Below are positions 35,426 to 47,497 of a DNA stretch of 64,000 nt, piece after piece. Source of the DNA: Bugula neritina (lineage: Eukaryota > Bryozoa > Gymnolaemata > Cheilostomatida > Bugulidae). The position numbers and the translations under genes are program-made. The first letter of the stretch is position 1. Every line of letters starts with the position of its first letter. The stretch is taken from contig OZ037772.1 of assembly GCA_964035545.1 (NCBI GenBank), positions 4,933,733 through 4,997,732 on the forward strand, written 5' to 3'. The notes under the pieces are model-generated. The model was given only the letters and a program-made list of their open reading frames with translations, made no database searches and was not told the DNA's origin.

Positions 35426-37000
35426 TTGGCCTTGTGGGACCCTCGGATCTATCTAGGCTCAGAAATCCACTACTATCTCCCTGCACAGAACTCCCAGACA
35501 TTGCGCAGCAGGAAACCCTGTAGGTACAGGCTAGAACTGCAGGCTATAGCAATGAAGGTGTTAATAAGAGTATTCATGTTATTGATTGGGGATTTCAGTG
35601 ATTGGGGGGTGTTTTGTAAGGTTGGAAACAAAGTATCATTACCAGTAATACAGCTCAACAAAGAAATTCTCCATGATTGCCTACGTTTTTTTGAGGTTTT
35701 TTGGTGTAGGTCAATTTTGGCATCTATTACTGATACTTATCTACCTTGATTAGTCCCAACACTCTGTATGCCTTTGATATTACATTTTAGATATGTTGAT
35801 TGCATTTCAAGTCTGCTGACAACAATATCCCAAGATATTTTACAATTCCAATTCTATTCAGGGGATCTTCTCCTAATTTATAAGTGAAGGTATCTTTATA
35901 TTTCCCGTTTTTACCAAAAGTGATGACATTACGTTTCCTTGACTTAAAATTCATATTGTTTTCTTTTGCCCACCTCTGCAGTCTAAAAAGATTTGCTTGT
36001 ATACTTTATGATGGTTGTTTGGATCAGTAAGGGGCAGATAGACCATAGACTGCCGTCAGCAAAAAGCCTGATAATGCTATTTGTAAAGCAGATAGCAATA
36101 TTAACAATATACAAAATGAAAAGTTTTGGACCCAACATTCTTTCTTGTGGAATTCCCCCCCCCCCCCGGAAGTCACTATAGGTGCTAAATCTAAAAATAC
36201 CCCATCACTGATCACCGGTTGTGAGCCTCCAGTCAAGAACGGTGAAACTCACGGAATAATACAGGGATATATTTTAGTAGTAGCCTATCAATTTATGTAT
36301 AAAAATGTGATGGTCAATTACATCAAAGGCTTTAGAAAAGTGTAACAAACTGCTTCTACTAAATATCCTCTATCTATATGCCTTAATATTTTGTGGCTGA
36401 CAGTAGCAAGCTGAGTAACACAAGAGAAGTGGCAGCAAAAGCCATGTTGTTTTTTACGTATCAAATCTTTCAGTTGTATATTTAAACGATACTGGACAAA
36501 ATTTGAAAGCTAAATTTTGGTTATCCTGTTTAAATACTTCTGTGAAATTTCCAGTCTTCCGGTGATCCGGCACTATTCTTGTATTGATCGAATTTTTGGA
36601 AATACCCACCAGTATTTCTGCTGTCCGATCTAAGTCTACTGTGAGATAGTTTTTCGTGAATCCATCTACTCCAGGAGCTTTACCTTGCACAAGTTGTCTC
36701 AGCAGGTTCACAACTCCTTCTTTAGTTACCACTATATTATCTTTCTCAGTTACTGATGGTAATTATTGTAGAGGTGATTGAGTGATAAATACACTGTTGA
36801 ATAAACCATTCAGAGTGCTGGATATCTTATTTTTCTCATGCACCAAGATACCAGCGTTGCTTTCTAAAGAAGTAATCTTATCATAATTCCTTTTTGGATC
36901 ATTGACTGATTTGTAAAATAGTTTTTAATAGCCGCTTGAAAGAGGTTGGTGTAGACAATTAGCCAATAAAAATGGTTTTAGTTTCCTAAATAAATTTTGA
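35426..37000 (-). pseudogene. CR1/Jockey-like LINE reverse transcriptase relic
   Basis: The - strand read from about 36900 downward gives NDPKRNYDKITSLESN, FNSVFITQSPL, then the 92-codon open segment 36454-36732 with EGVVNLLRQLVQGKAPGVDG (RT block 1, KAPGxDG), VPDHRKTGNFTEVFK and FCPVSF. Farther on come IDHH, the position of the GVPQGS block (disrupted by a C13 run at 36155-36167), LFADG (36052-36066, catalytic second Asp lost), NVITFGKNGK and KYLGILLSADLK, and ISKAYRVLGLI near 35750. This is the block order of endonuclease-type LINE RT. Numerous frameshifts show decay. The 107-codon + strand ORF 35426-35749 is a shadow. Confidence 0.75.
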
Positions 37001-37723
37001 TTACAACGAATGATTAACAAAAGGGAAGGCGAAATAGCCTTTAGTCAGCTGCCTCAAGTTGAACAAACAGTTTGGAGCACATGAAGTTACTGAACTCAAC
37101 ACTACCATGGTGCGACCTGATCACGTGAAGCCCATTACTGGGCAACTACCAAAACATATTGACCACCTTCTGTCTTTAGTTGGACTGAGTACAGCACGAG
37201 TGAATGCTGCTAATAGATATTTATTTATAATAATCATTCATTGAAGTTGTAGCTCCCTGCATTATTGATTGCATTGTAAACATTGTCTCTACGTAGTTAT
37301 CTATGAAGTGAAGATTTCCCAAAGCCATATTTGACTTTCAAGAATATAACAAACAAACAACTTTAAAACTACTCTGTAGTAATTCTTCAGAAAAGTAGAG
37401 TTTCCTATTAGTTTTATGATTTAGTAAATAAACTTTCAGCCATTATTTAATCAGTCACAAGCATGGTTTTGATGTTTTCTATTTATATTTAAAAAACATG
37501 TTAAAGTGGGGGTAGGGGTTTAGCTTTAGCCTATCACAAAATCCATAGTGACAATTTATTAACTATGAAAAGATAAATTTTCAGAAAAGTAAGCTCACAA
37601 ACCAAAGCAACCAAATTTTTTTCTCTTTTATACTGTATATATGATGTACGCAACCAAATATGACACAATGTTCAGAAAAAAAGTCGGCTGTGTTGAAGTT
37701 GTTGTCACTTTACAACCTGAGCA
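37001..37723. other. No supported gene
   Basis: A 61-codon + strand ORF (37059-37244) has balanced composition but no recognised motif. It may belong to the LINE relic's flank. Confidence 0.5.
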
Positions 37724-38020
37724 TACACGCAACACACACATGCACGCACACGCACGCACACGCATGCATACACACAAAACACACAACACACACACGCACA
37801 TGCACACACAGGCAGAAGACACTCACGCACGCACACATGCATATGCACACACAAACACGAGCACAAACAGGCACAGGCACACACAAACAACATACATTCA
37901 CACACACAACACACACGCACACACAACACACACACGCACAAGCAAATGCGCATGCGCACGCACAACACACACGCACGTGCACACACACACGCAGATGCAC
38001 ACGCATGCTTGGAAACACAC
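37724..38020. repeat. CA-rich microsatellite (ACACGC/ACACAT)
   Basis: Irregular CA dinucleotides with GC interruptions. All His/Thr- and Cys/Val-rich frames through it are artefacts. Confidence 0.97.
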
Positions 38021-38913
38021 ATACAGTATAAAGAAAGTGATCTAGCTGTGTTAATACAAGGCATATGTTTCTCATATTCTGTGTGTATCATAAAAGTTGT
38101 GGAAAATGTTGAGTATTATAAAATGATAAGAACTTGAGTATTTACCAAGTAGATAGAGTCTACACAGTGACACAGGCACACAGTTTACTGAATACAGGAT
38201 ATTATAGAGTATGCAGTAGTAGGTAGGCGCGTAGCTAGGGTTGAATTCCTAAACATTATGTTATAATATAGTATATAATATATCATATTTTATGTTATGG
38301 TACAGCATTTAGGTTTGTCATACTTTTAGGTTCTTACACAAAAAAGATTGAATAAAATATGTACACAAAACTGTTTATTAAACAGAAAATAATTTTATTT
38401 AAGAAAACCACTATCTATATCTTTTATAAATTTACCAGAAGATTTAAAATAATGAGATGAATGGGCTTACATCACTACTATCTCGTATACCAGTCTATAA
38501 CCAAGTCTATAGACAAACAGACAAACTAGTTAATGTGGACGCACAGACAAAGTACTTACTGTTGACACACAGACAGACAACTTACTGTAGACACGGAGAC
38601 AGACAGTTTACTGTATCATTGATACCTAGAATATTTCATTTACCTTCTTTTGTAGATCATCTAATAATGGAGACACATAAATAGTTACAAAATAGAACAT
38701 CTTCAACTGCTACAGATAAAAATCAACATTCAATAAAGTGTAAAGAAACTAGAAATGAGTCAATACCCATCTACAGGTATTCCACCATAACTATAGGTTT
38801 CTCTTTCGTTTATATTATATATTGCACATCTATGAAACGACTAAAACTATACTACCAACAAAACAGTTTGTCCAAAAATTCTTACACTGTTTACCTATAT
38901 CATATAATTTTAG
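38021..38913. other. Probable upstream intron or 5' flank of the LRR gene
   Basis: 38505-38615 has a loose repeat of ACAGACAAAC/TTACTGTxGACAC words. No exon recognised. The acceptor of the exon at 38914 lies at its end (CATATAATTTTAG). Confidence 0.5.
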
Positions 38914-39148
38914 ATACGTACAGTGTCTGGTTCAGACACTCTGGAGAAGATCTACTTGATACATCATTGGTATTGCGTCTAAACAACACAAGAAAATACA
39001 CCATAGATGATATAAAGGAAGAGGTTAAAGGTCACACAATCACCCACATGATAGTAGATGGAGCTCTACCAGATAATATTCATCTACTGGCTCCAGAGTT
39101 GATACACTTGAGTGTGAAGAATGTGAAATCTGTCTCTAACCTGTCTGA
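38914..39148 (+). CDS. LRR gene, upstream exon (235 nt)
   Basis: Bounded by a pyrimidine-containing acceptor ...TAATTTTAG and a consensus donor GTAAGTATC at 39149. Incoming phase is 1 and outgoing phase 2. It encodes a 78-residue segment with YSVWFRHSGEDLL, VLRLNNTRKYTIDDIKEEV and LAPELIHLSVKNVKSVSNLS. The last part scans as the start of a leucine-rich-repeat region (LxxLxLxNxxxxSNLS). The outgoing phase (GA|) joins to the leading C of the LRR exons to give Asp, followed by MSNLKNLETL, which keeps both frame and LRR register. The link to the downstream exons is an inference from phase and motif, and transcript data would confirm it. No start codon is claimed, and earlier exons are probably outside or unrecognised. 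Confidence 0.6.
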
Positions 39149-40879
39149 GTAAGTATCAGGTTACTATTGAATATATATATATATAAGAATATTTCTAGTG
39201 GAGGTGATAACAAGCCCCAACGAGCTACCAATAGCCACTAAAAAACTAAGCTCCTAATAAAATTAACACGTAAGCTGAGTCTATATATAATAAAGTAATG
39301 TTTTTTGCCACATTTATATGATACTTTGTGTACAACTTTGTAATATATCAATCATCTGGGTCTGCTTTGGTGTGCCAGGCTTACATCTGGTCCGGGGTTT
39401 ATAAACTATATGAGAAATAGTAAATAATACAGCATATATAATTTTAGAGTCTAGACTCTTTATGTAGAATGTAGAATAACTCAATTTTAGACCAATTGTT
39501 GAGCTATCTTACAAAATTATTTTCAACTATTAGGTTACATAGCTTGATTATGCTATTCTAAAATATTTCTAAATATAAGCAGTTACAATATAGAGAATGC
39601 ATAAAATTTAACACAGTCATCTTTTCTGTTTTTATATTATTTATACTGTGCTGCAAACTTAATTCAAGTGTAATATATTTGTTTACCTTCATGTCTGAGA
39701 CTGTCAGAATACACCTAATTCATTATCAAACAACAAGTAGTTAATGCTGATCACTTATGCAGAAATAAGACATATTTAGGTTTGTGTGTTTGAAACAGTA
39801 GTTACTGCAATAATCTATCAAAGATAAGCTAGCAGCTAATATATGCAAGTTAAAACATGGTTCGGCTTAAAATAATGTTGACTCAACTGATAAAATGCAA
39901 AATTTTGGGTATGTAATACAAGAAAAATAATTGAGACTTTCAACCTTTTACTTGGAGGGGTTGTAAAAACTCTGTTAGTCAGAAAAATAGAAAGTTCCAG
40001 ATTTTTGAGATTATTCACTTATACCAGAACTTACCACTCTAATTCGAATGTAGAAGCAAAAAGTAACAAATAGCAATATATCATATGTGAGACTCCGCCC
40101 ACCTGTCAATTATAAATCAGAAGCTGTCTAAATGCACTGGAGTTGAAAATTAAAATAAATTAATAGTTAAACTGTGTATGAATATAAATAACATATGCTG
40201 GCTGGTTGTATAACAGTGTGAACAAACGCTGCGCAGGTGTCTAATATAACATGTTTACTTGAACATGTTTGATGTAAATTTTTGTTAAACTGTTAGATGA
40301 ACATTATTAAGTTTTTATTTTCTTTGCTTCAAGACAGTTATCAAATTATCATCACAACTCTTGATACCAATAATTTCATAAATTGTACCATAGAAAGCTG
40401 TATAGTATACCTATACTGTAATAGTTTTATGCTGCATGTGGAATGCAGAGTTGTAACATTACTGGGAGTTCATATTAAGTTGATGATACACATAAAACAT
40501 ACAATTACTCTTTGTAAAAATGAGAATGAGAAGATGAGTTTCCTAGTTAGATAATCTTAATTATAAATCTGCCTATTATAAAGTCTGTGCCTGTGCCCTC
40601 ACATCAGAACAATAACGAATACGATAATTATAATAGCAAATGTAATTAGAGAGTATTGTTACTGTGTATACAGCTCTGGTCGAACTCATCCTTCTGACCC
40701 TTTTTTGGACTGTAATATATTAGTGGAATGACTAGTCCTGAGTTTTGTTATAGGAAGCACGTTACATAAAATATAGATTATAACATAACATAATTTACTG
40801 AACAGTGAAAACATGCATGAGGGTCTGTCTAACAGGTCCACTGCCTACATATTGTAATAATTGTTATAAGTAGAAGCTC

Positions 40880-41370
40880 TCTGGTACGGAGTGCCAAATG
40901 GTCAAAAATTCGTTTATTATTACATTTCATATGCTTATAATAAAGTATCTAACCATATTCTCTCTCATATGCTCACAAAACGCTCTCATTGGTCTATAAT
41001 TTGCTCTTATACCTTTATTATTCATTATTCATTCCCATACCCATATTTCTCCTCCTTTTATGCTCATTATTCAGTCCCATACCTCCATTATGCACTCTCA
41101 TACCCTTATTATTTGCTCTGTTATAGACATTATTCACTCTCTTATGTTTATTATTCTTTCTCATACCCCTATTACTGTCTTGCTTTTACATCTGATTCTG
41201 ACTCACTAGTATTTGTGTACACGACACACTACTAAGCTCCATCCCATTTATCAAATCTGATTGGATAACTGCAATGACACCAAGAGTAATAATAAATGCT
41301 GGGTTTGTGTCTAGGTTTAGTTAGCCATTCTTCATTCATAAGTATCAGTCTAGGAGTGCACAACTTATAC
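40880..41370 (+). repeat. Inverted repeat copy 1 with 21-nt minisatellite
   Basis: Reverse-complementary to 50692-51256 over about 490 bp, including flanks (GTGCCAAATGGTCAAAAAT at the left, CATTCTTCATTCATAAG at the right). The core (about 41010-41190) is a 20-22-nt repeat of the type TCATACCCTTATTATTTGCT. A 21-nt period keeps frames open and gives heptad-like HYSxPYx translations. The 114-codon ORF here and the 74-codon one in copy 2 are attributed to this repeat. Confidence 0.9.
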
Positions 41371-41782
41371 CAGCTAGATTCTCATCTAGATATTAACTTT
41401 TAAGCTAATAAATCACCGCTGGAAAATTTACGGATCGGTTGGGCTTGCGAGTTCCTATAATAACTATTCAAACAGAATAGTGTTCGCTTTAAACTTTTAG
41501 TTTGAGATAGAATTGCTCAAATTTTTATAAGTGGTTTACAGATAATTGTAGGTAAAAAATTTTATTAAATAAATACCTGACAAGCTAAATATTTGCTTTT
41601 TAATTCAATACCAAAATACTAAAATTTGCAGTTGGTTATTTTCACTAACTTCAAATGCAACAACCCATTATTAAGTTATGAGCTGCCAGTCGATTTTATC
41701 AGGTTCATAAGCGTAACTGCCTGCCTAGATTGACAAGAAGTTTTATACAAGTGTATTTTTTAGTGTAGTTAATTTTCCACCA

Positions 41783-42327
41783 CACAGGGTAGTTAAGGGC
41801 ATCCTCACTAAGAATATCATAAATTTCTCTTAAAATGTAGTTTAGTTTCTTGAATAATATGGCTCTGTGGGTGGCATGCGAGTTGCCTACTTGCAATTGT
41901 TTAGCCTAAGATTGAACTACAACCAATAAGCAGCAACCTTCATTAGGGCTGCGTTATCTATCAACATTCTATTATGGGTGCTATATAAACAAAGTACAAA
42001 GCGAGCTATTCATTATAGCCTGCCAGCTAGCAAGCCTGTAATTAGTATGTACGCGCCAATATCTTCTCATCTCTACGTGCTCATTGAAGCGTGAAGTACT
42101 GCTCGCTGCTAGTTTTCTACTACAAAATATAGCATTTTCAGTGTATAAATCACCAATTTATTGGCAATCTAGAAGAGTTATTGGAAAAAGAAAAAAATTT
42201 GCACTAGAGAAATATCTCAGAATTCCAGCAGTGCAATTTTTATTCAGATGTCATGCTTTCCTGCTGAGATATTTTACTGGCACTGAAAAGTCAGCTTTTC
42301 AGGCGAAATTGGCCAAAATTGAGCAGC
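41783..42327 (+). mobile_element. TIR-A copy 2, left part (split by gypsy-2)
   Basis: Starts CACAGGGTAGTTAAGGGCA and matches copy 1 to the CAGC at 42324-42327, where gypsy-2 is inserted. The remainder is 49032-49243. Joined length without the duplicated 4 bp is 753 bp, the same as other copies. The TIR-A ORF is open from about 42123 (ORF from 42084) to the insertion. Confidence 0.92.
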
Positions 42328-42732
42328 TGTAGTGAATTTTGCCAGTTCACTATTATTATGTGTGGGTCAACTTAAACAAAGCCACTGCACCAGGTTGTTT
42401 CCGCTAAGATAACTTTATTATTTACACAAATACAAGTTATTTACTGCCAGCATGAATAGAAAACGATTACATAATTAGTGAGCTTTAATACACAACTACT
42501 CTAAATGAAGTCCCAAGCTGCTCTGCCGGCTAGCTACTCAAAGCACTGCAACTACGAGTAGCTAGCTCCACCTGCTATCAATTAGTGTGACTGTCCTGAT
42601 TGGTGGTTACTAGTGGTGCCACTGCTGTCCATAGCTACAATCCGACAGGGTCGAACTCACAATATAATAAACAATATAGAGTGAACCTTTTCGATTAATA
42701 CAATAATAATTGCACCACTAAAATCCATCACA
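42328..42732 (-). repeat. 3' LTR of gypsy-2
   Basis: On the element strand it starts TGTGATGG and ends TTCACTACA. It is nearly identical to the 5' LTR at 48623-49031, with a handful of substitutions and small indels, so insertion is fairly recent. Confidence 0.95.
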
Positions 42733-43999
42733 CTCGCCACACCTATCGAAAAGTACACTCTACGATTGATGCTTGTATGACAACATAATCTCAAAAAAAT
42801 TAAAGGAAATTAAAGTAAAATAAAATAAAAGATCAAAACAACACAGGAATGAGAGAACACAAAATATGTATTCCAAATGATGTCCATATTGTAACACGAT
42901 CGATCCGGGTCCGTCACAGGGTAGGGGGTCTCTCACCAAATAATGTAGGGTAGCATGAACTTAGTGAGAAGGAGAGGTACTGCTTCACACTCATCTAGTC
43001 GAAGCCAAGCGATGGGGGTCGAGGAGTCCCCAGAAGAATCAAGCGTGGCAAAAGAATCTCTCCAAAGAGGGAGAGAAGGAAAAGGGGGTTGGAGAGTACG
43101 AAGGAATCTCCCCAAAGGGGGGAGATGGAGGGGGGTTGACTGGTCTCTTCAATACCAACGTCTACCTCGCCGCCGTCGAATTCCCAAAAGGAGGAAAGGA
43201 AAGGCTTCTTCATCTTAACTTTTATTTTTACTTTTTACTTCATGCAGGAATCTTTAATATTACTTCTTCTTCTTATTATTATTTTATACGGTTTTATTAT
43301 TAGGATGTAGCCACAGGAGAGAAAAGAGAGGAGCTACTCTATCTATACCGGAACGTGATCACCAGGAGAGGAGAGGGAGGACTACTGTGTCAGTTGTCTC
43401 TGGCACTTCTTTTATGACGATCATCAGCACTGCTGTCATGTCGCTACAAGAATCTAGTCAAGCAGTCAGCATCTAGTCGAAAGTTGAGATGAATGATGTG
43501 ACTGCGCTATGCCAAAAGAAGGAATTTGGCCCCGCCATTCCAGTCTCACCTGCAGCAGAATGCCAGCAACTGTTGAAGGGGTTTGCACCTGTCAGTACGA
43601 CACCTCGACTGAGTCTCGCAATCACTAACCACTGATTAATAATTAAATCATGTAGTCGACCGCCCCACTCAAGTCGTCAGTGAATCACCTGACTTGGGAA
43701 ATCAACTTTATCGTTATGATAAAGCGAGACTGATTTAGGCTACCAGCTTGAATTCTATTTAAGTAATAGAATTATACTAGTAGACTTACCATAAGACAGC
43801 TCTGACTTTAGTCTGCTGCCCACTTAGGCTACGTAGTGCGCCAGCCTGCCAAGTACGTGTGTGCACGTTGGCAGTTGAATCAGAAAAGAACGCTTTTCGC
43901 AGTGAAAGTGATTGTATAATACCCCTTTCACTAGCGAGCTGACTTCGCTCTTTTCTTACCCCCGGTGGTGTTTTGTATTACACCACTGGGGTAGGCAAC
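42733..43999 (-). other. 3' untranslated region of gypsy-2
   Basis: Lies between the pol stop (44000-44002) and the 3' LTR. Two overlapping ORFs (42955-43218 +, 42995-43213 -) sit on duplicated AATCTCTCC/CCAAAGxGGGAGA blocks and show no envelope-like signal or membrane protein motif. A CT/GA-rich stretch is at 43310-43390. Confidence 0.6.
43957..43993. repeat. Hairpin just after the gypsy-2 pol stop
   Basis: TACCCCCGGTGGTG pairs with CACCACTGGGGTA (one bulge/mismatch) around a 10-nt loop. Possibly an RNA structure of the element, role unknown. Confidence 0.7.
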
Positions 44000-44966
44000 T
44001 CACAATTGCGTCTCCTTATATCTTGGAAATGCAACTCTCAATTGCTCGTCCCCCCAGATTTCTTTTATGATAGCTGATGGATTTTTTTCCACTGCATCAC
44101 ACAAGAAATCTTTTAAATAAGATGGAGGCGCCCTAGTGCGTTGCCTACGCTCCAACTGCACTGGGAATTTGCTACGACTGGTGACTCTTTCACCACGGGT
44201 GGTGTCGCCAGTACGGGGGGTCCACCAGTACGGGTGGTCCTCCCCCAGCTGCCTCTTCCTCATGATTTTGAGGAATTTCCATCTCATCCGGGACGATGGG
44301 CCTGTCGACCGGCTCCACAGGTGGTGGGGCCGGCTCTGACAGATCTTCAGGTGTGTCGACCTCCTCTTCCTGGGGTGGAGGAGGTTGGGGCTGGTCGGCT
44401 GACGCATCAGCCGCCCTGTCCTGGTCTGGCAGTATCTCCTCGATCTCTCGGTACGCCATGGGTCGCCCCCTCATAGGAGGGCGCCTAGCTGGCTCTAAGA
44501 GAGGAGGTGCTTGACCTGCCGCATCAGGACTTGCCCAGTGAGGTTTTAGCCGTGCCTCGTTCTGGATCGACACTTGTCCAGACCGTTCCACTTTGTATGT
44601 ATGGTTTGGCATTACCTCAATTACGCAGTAGGGACCTACGAACTTCGGCTGCAACTTGGCTGCCTGTCCGCGCCTGGGGCGATGACTGGTCATCCAGACC
44701 CAGTCCCCCACCTTGTATAAAGGTGGGTCGTCAGAGTCACCACTCCTGACCTGCCACTGCTGCTCACGTAGCACCTCGTGAGCCGTCCCCATGCGTTTTA
44801 CGAGCTTGTCCACGTAGTCGTGGACATTGCTCTCGGAAGTCGGAACATGATAGGTTACGTGCTCAGGAACCCTTGTTTCTCTCCCCAGCATGAGAAAATT
44901 AGGGGTCTCCAGTGTACTGGAGTGAGGGGTACTACGGTACGCTCGCATGATCTGCGGCAACACCAA
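44000..44966 (-). pseudogene. gypsy-2 integrase C-terminal part
   Basis: A 258-codon segment (44190-44966) followed by a frameshift near 44215 into the final ~70 codons, which end at 44000. Contains the end of the integrase core (MRAYRSTPHSSTLETPNFLMLGRE), a helical YVDKLVKRMGTAHEVLRE region and the GPY/F-type module (VGDWVWM... KLQPKFVGPYCVIEV... YKVERSGQ... RLKPHW). It then has a Pro/Glu-rich tail and RSKFPVQLERRQRTRAPPSYL. The GPF/Y module is characteristic of Ty3/gypsy integrases and aids DNA binding or targeting. It is separated from the preceding core by an in-frame TAG (44967-44969). Confidence 0.9.
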
Positions 44967-45416
44967 GTCCTACTCTTCCTGGCTCCTACCGATAAGCAGG
45001 CTTCTCAGAGAGTCCCCTAGCATTCGGTTGTTCCGCTCCACAACCCCGTTCCTTTGCGGGTGATACAGGGTCGTCCGACTCTGGTTTACCCCCCACACTT
45101 TACAGAGATCGCTCATGAGTTGCGACTGAAACTGGGCACCTTGGTCAGAGTGTATCTGCTCCGGCAAGCCGAAATAGCAGAACACCTGCTGATCCAAGGC
45201 TCTGGCCACCGAGGGGGCCGACGCATCTGGAATAGCCAGTGCATCAGCCCACCGCGTGAAATGGTCAGTTAATACCAGTATCCAGTTATTACCTCTCGCT
45301 GTTGTGGGCATGGGGCCTACCAGATCGACAGCAACCACCTGCCACGGACGACCGGCATGGAGGCGACGCCTCCCTGCGGTCTCAGTGGGGCGGCCATGGT
45401 TGTACAGTAGTTCTTC
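44967..45416 (-). pseudogene. gypsy-2 integrase catalytic core
   Basis: The frame contains WQVVAVDLVGPMP (first catalytic Asp), EQIHSDQGAQF (second Asp) and NGVVERNNRML (Glu), with 35 residues between the second Asp and the Glu, the DD35E spacing. It joins viral-type cDNA ends to host DNA. The zinc-binding HHCC domain that should precede it is missing. The RNase H frame ends at about 45417 and the integrase frame begins only ~22 residues before the core, showing a deletion. The 122-codon open part is 44970-45338. Confidence 0.93.
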
Positions 45417-46054
45417 TCAGGTGCCGACAGGGCCTTGCTATAGTAAGCCACCACCACCTCGCGACCATCTTGGACCTGCGATAGCACAGCCCCCACATTA
45501 TGGTTACTGGCATCAGTATCCAAAATGTACTCCTTCGCAGGGTCAGGATACGCCAAGATGGGTGCTTCCACCAGGCGATCCTTCAGGTGGTCAAATGCCT
45601 TCTGCTCAGCCTGCGTCCACTGCCATCGCACCCCTTTTGCGGTCAGCCGATTTAACGGCTGTGCAATTCCGGCGAAGTCTGGTATGTACTGACGATAGTA
45701 CCCTACCAGCCCCAGGAATGCCCGCAATTCAGAGAGGTCGACAGGGACGGCCCAGTCCCTCACAGCCCGTACCTTCTCGGGGTCGGCGGCGACCCCGTCT
45801 CGACTAACTACATGGCCCAGGTACTTAACCTCGCGTTGCAGTAATGCACACTTCGAGGGCTTTAGCTTCAGGCTCGCAGCTCGGAGTCTGTCGAACACCT
45901 CCCTGAGTCGACTGACATGTGTGTCGAAGTCGGGGGAGATGACGATGACATCATCGAGATAGATGGGCAGGGTCTTCCAGTGCAGTCCACTCAGGACCTG
46001 CTCCATGAGTCGCTGGAAGGTGGCTGGTGCGGACGTAAGTCCGAATGGCAACAC
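45317..46054 (-). pseudogene. gypsy-2 RT palm and RNase H N-terminal half
   Basis: Same frame as the upstream pol segment, separated only by the TGA at 46064-46066. Begins LPFGLTSAPATFQRLM, has the catalytic YLDD (45950-45961), then LKPSKCALL, KYLGHVVSRDGV, the connection domain (RAFLGLVGYYRQYIPDF, RWQWTQAEQKAFDHLK) and RNase H with ILDTDASNHNVGAVLSQ and YYSKALSAPEKNYCTT. At that point the sequence jumps to the pre-integrase region. Compared with gypsy-3, the rest of RNase H is lost. Confidence 0.95.
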
Positions 46055-46063
46055 CTTCCATTT

Positions 46064-47497
46064 TCAGAGCCCATCCCGCGTTATAAACGCGGCCTTGTCC
46101 TGTGCTTCAGGACTCAGGGGCACCTGCCAATACCCGCTTAGCAAGTCCAACGTGCTGAAGAACTTGCTACCAGCTAAGGCATCGAGCGACTCATCGATCC
46201 TCGGGAGAGGGTAAGCGTCCTGGATGGTCACGCTGTTCAGCCTGCGATAGTCAACGCAAAACCTCCAGCTACCATCCTTTTTCCGAACCAGGACGACTGG
46301 AGAACTCCAGGCCCCATGGCCTGGCTCAATCAGGTCCCGGTTCAGAAGGTCTTGCACCTGACGGCTCACTTCTCTCTCCTTCTCAGGACCTAACCGGCGG
46401 GTCGGCTGCCGAATTGGCGCAGTCCCCGCCGCCAGGGGTATCTCATGACAGACAGTCTTAGTCAGACCCATGTCATGGTCGCCGCAACTAAACACGTCCT
46501 TGTACTCAGAGAGTAGCCGCGCCATCACCAGGCGTTCTTGCTTGCTCTCACAGCCATCACAGGCATCCTCGTACAACTCTGCTACAAGTTCAGGCACCGG
46601 CCCCCTGCCGTCTCTGGTGGGTACTCCCCGGGCGTCGTCCGCTGTTTCCAGCGCGGGCCCTACATCCTCCTCTTGCACGGAGTGGAACTTTCCTACTAGA
46701 GACCCAGCCGGTAATTCTACCGGCTCCGTGAAAGGGCTTACGCACTGGACCAAGAACTCCCCCCGCTCATCCAGTCTATTCAGACTGTTAGCGAGCTGGA
46801 CGCCCCCCAGTGCACCTTCCACCACTCCGAGCTCGGAGATTTCCCTACAGTTCACTCTGCAGCGAACTGTAGCCCGGGAGCGCCCAGGTACAGTACAGCG
46901 CTGTACCACCTGCACTCCCCCCACCAAGGGTCGGCCAAATCGGTCGACAAAGGCCAGCTCACGCCCCGCCATCACTACTGCCGACTTGCTAAAGTCTATG
47001 TAGCACCTGTGTCGTTTCAGAAATGGCATGCCCAAGATGGCATCCTCCTTGAGTTGACTGACGATGAAGGTCTCACTGATCGTCTGATCACGAACTCTAC
47101 CAGTCAACTGGATTACCCCATAGAAAGGAATACACGACCCGTCCGCCAACGTGCCGTACTCTCCTTCATATGGTTCTAGGCTAGCCCTGTCCCTGGCACT
47201 GAGGGTGTCGAATAGACGTCGACTCAGTAGATTTGTGGCGCACCCAGTGTCCAACAGGAATGTGACAGCTTTGCCAGCAAGTTTGCCGGGGAGGAAATAG
47301 CTGCCTCCATATGGCTGAGCGCTCACTGAGCGATTTGTCTCTTGAGGCGACACCTCATGTGCATGGAGTTGGGGATGCACCTGTGCTTTCCGGTTGCGAG
47401 GGGGTCGTCGACGTTGCATGGGCGGGCAGGGTACGTCTCGGTCTCGCTCACACACGAGCGGCCGAGTGAATTCTCGGACTGATGCTCGTGTGGGCAA
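46064..47497 (-). pseudogene. gypsy-2 protease and RT N-terminal part
   Basis: 477 open codons. A basic linker (RRRPPRNRKAQVHPQ) leads to an aspartic protease with LLDTGCATNLLSRRLF (catalytic DTG intact) and GMPFLKRHRCYIDF. A ~150-residue spacer follows, then the RT fingers with HEIPLAAGTAPIRQPTRRLG, LIEPGHGAWSSPVVLVRKKDG, RFCVDYRRLN and STLDLLSGYWQVPL (first catalytic Asp). It stops at ITRDGL followed by TGA. The aligned codon in gypsy-3 is TGG in LWKWKVL, so a single nonsense mutation interrupts pol here. Confidence 0.95.

Noticed and set aside
37059-37244. 61-codon ORF with normal amino-acid composition
   Set aside because: No motif recognised and no splice context. Adjacent to a LINE relic.
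37628-38137. His/Thr-rich and Cys/Val-rich ORFs of up to 134 codons
   Set aside because: Translation of the CA-rich microsatellite.
40297-40554. 85-codon ORF
   Set aside because: Hydrophobic, AT-driven composition with no motif, inside the inferred intron.
40891-41235. 114-codon ORF with heptad-like Tyr/His/Ser pattern, conserved at 50872-51096
   Set aside because: Conservation and periodicity come from the 21-nt minisatellite inside an inverted repeat. Neither start nor ends are preserved.
42955-43218. 87-codon Arg/Ser-rich ORF (+) and overlapping - strand ORF
   Set aside because: Lie in the gypsy-2 3' untranslated region on duplicated GA-rich blocks. No env-like features.
43957-43993. 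Hairpin as a transcription terminator
   Set aside because: Terminators of that type are bacterial. Here it lies in a retrotransposon 3' region.
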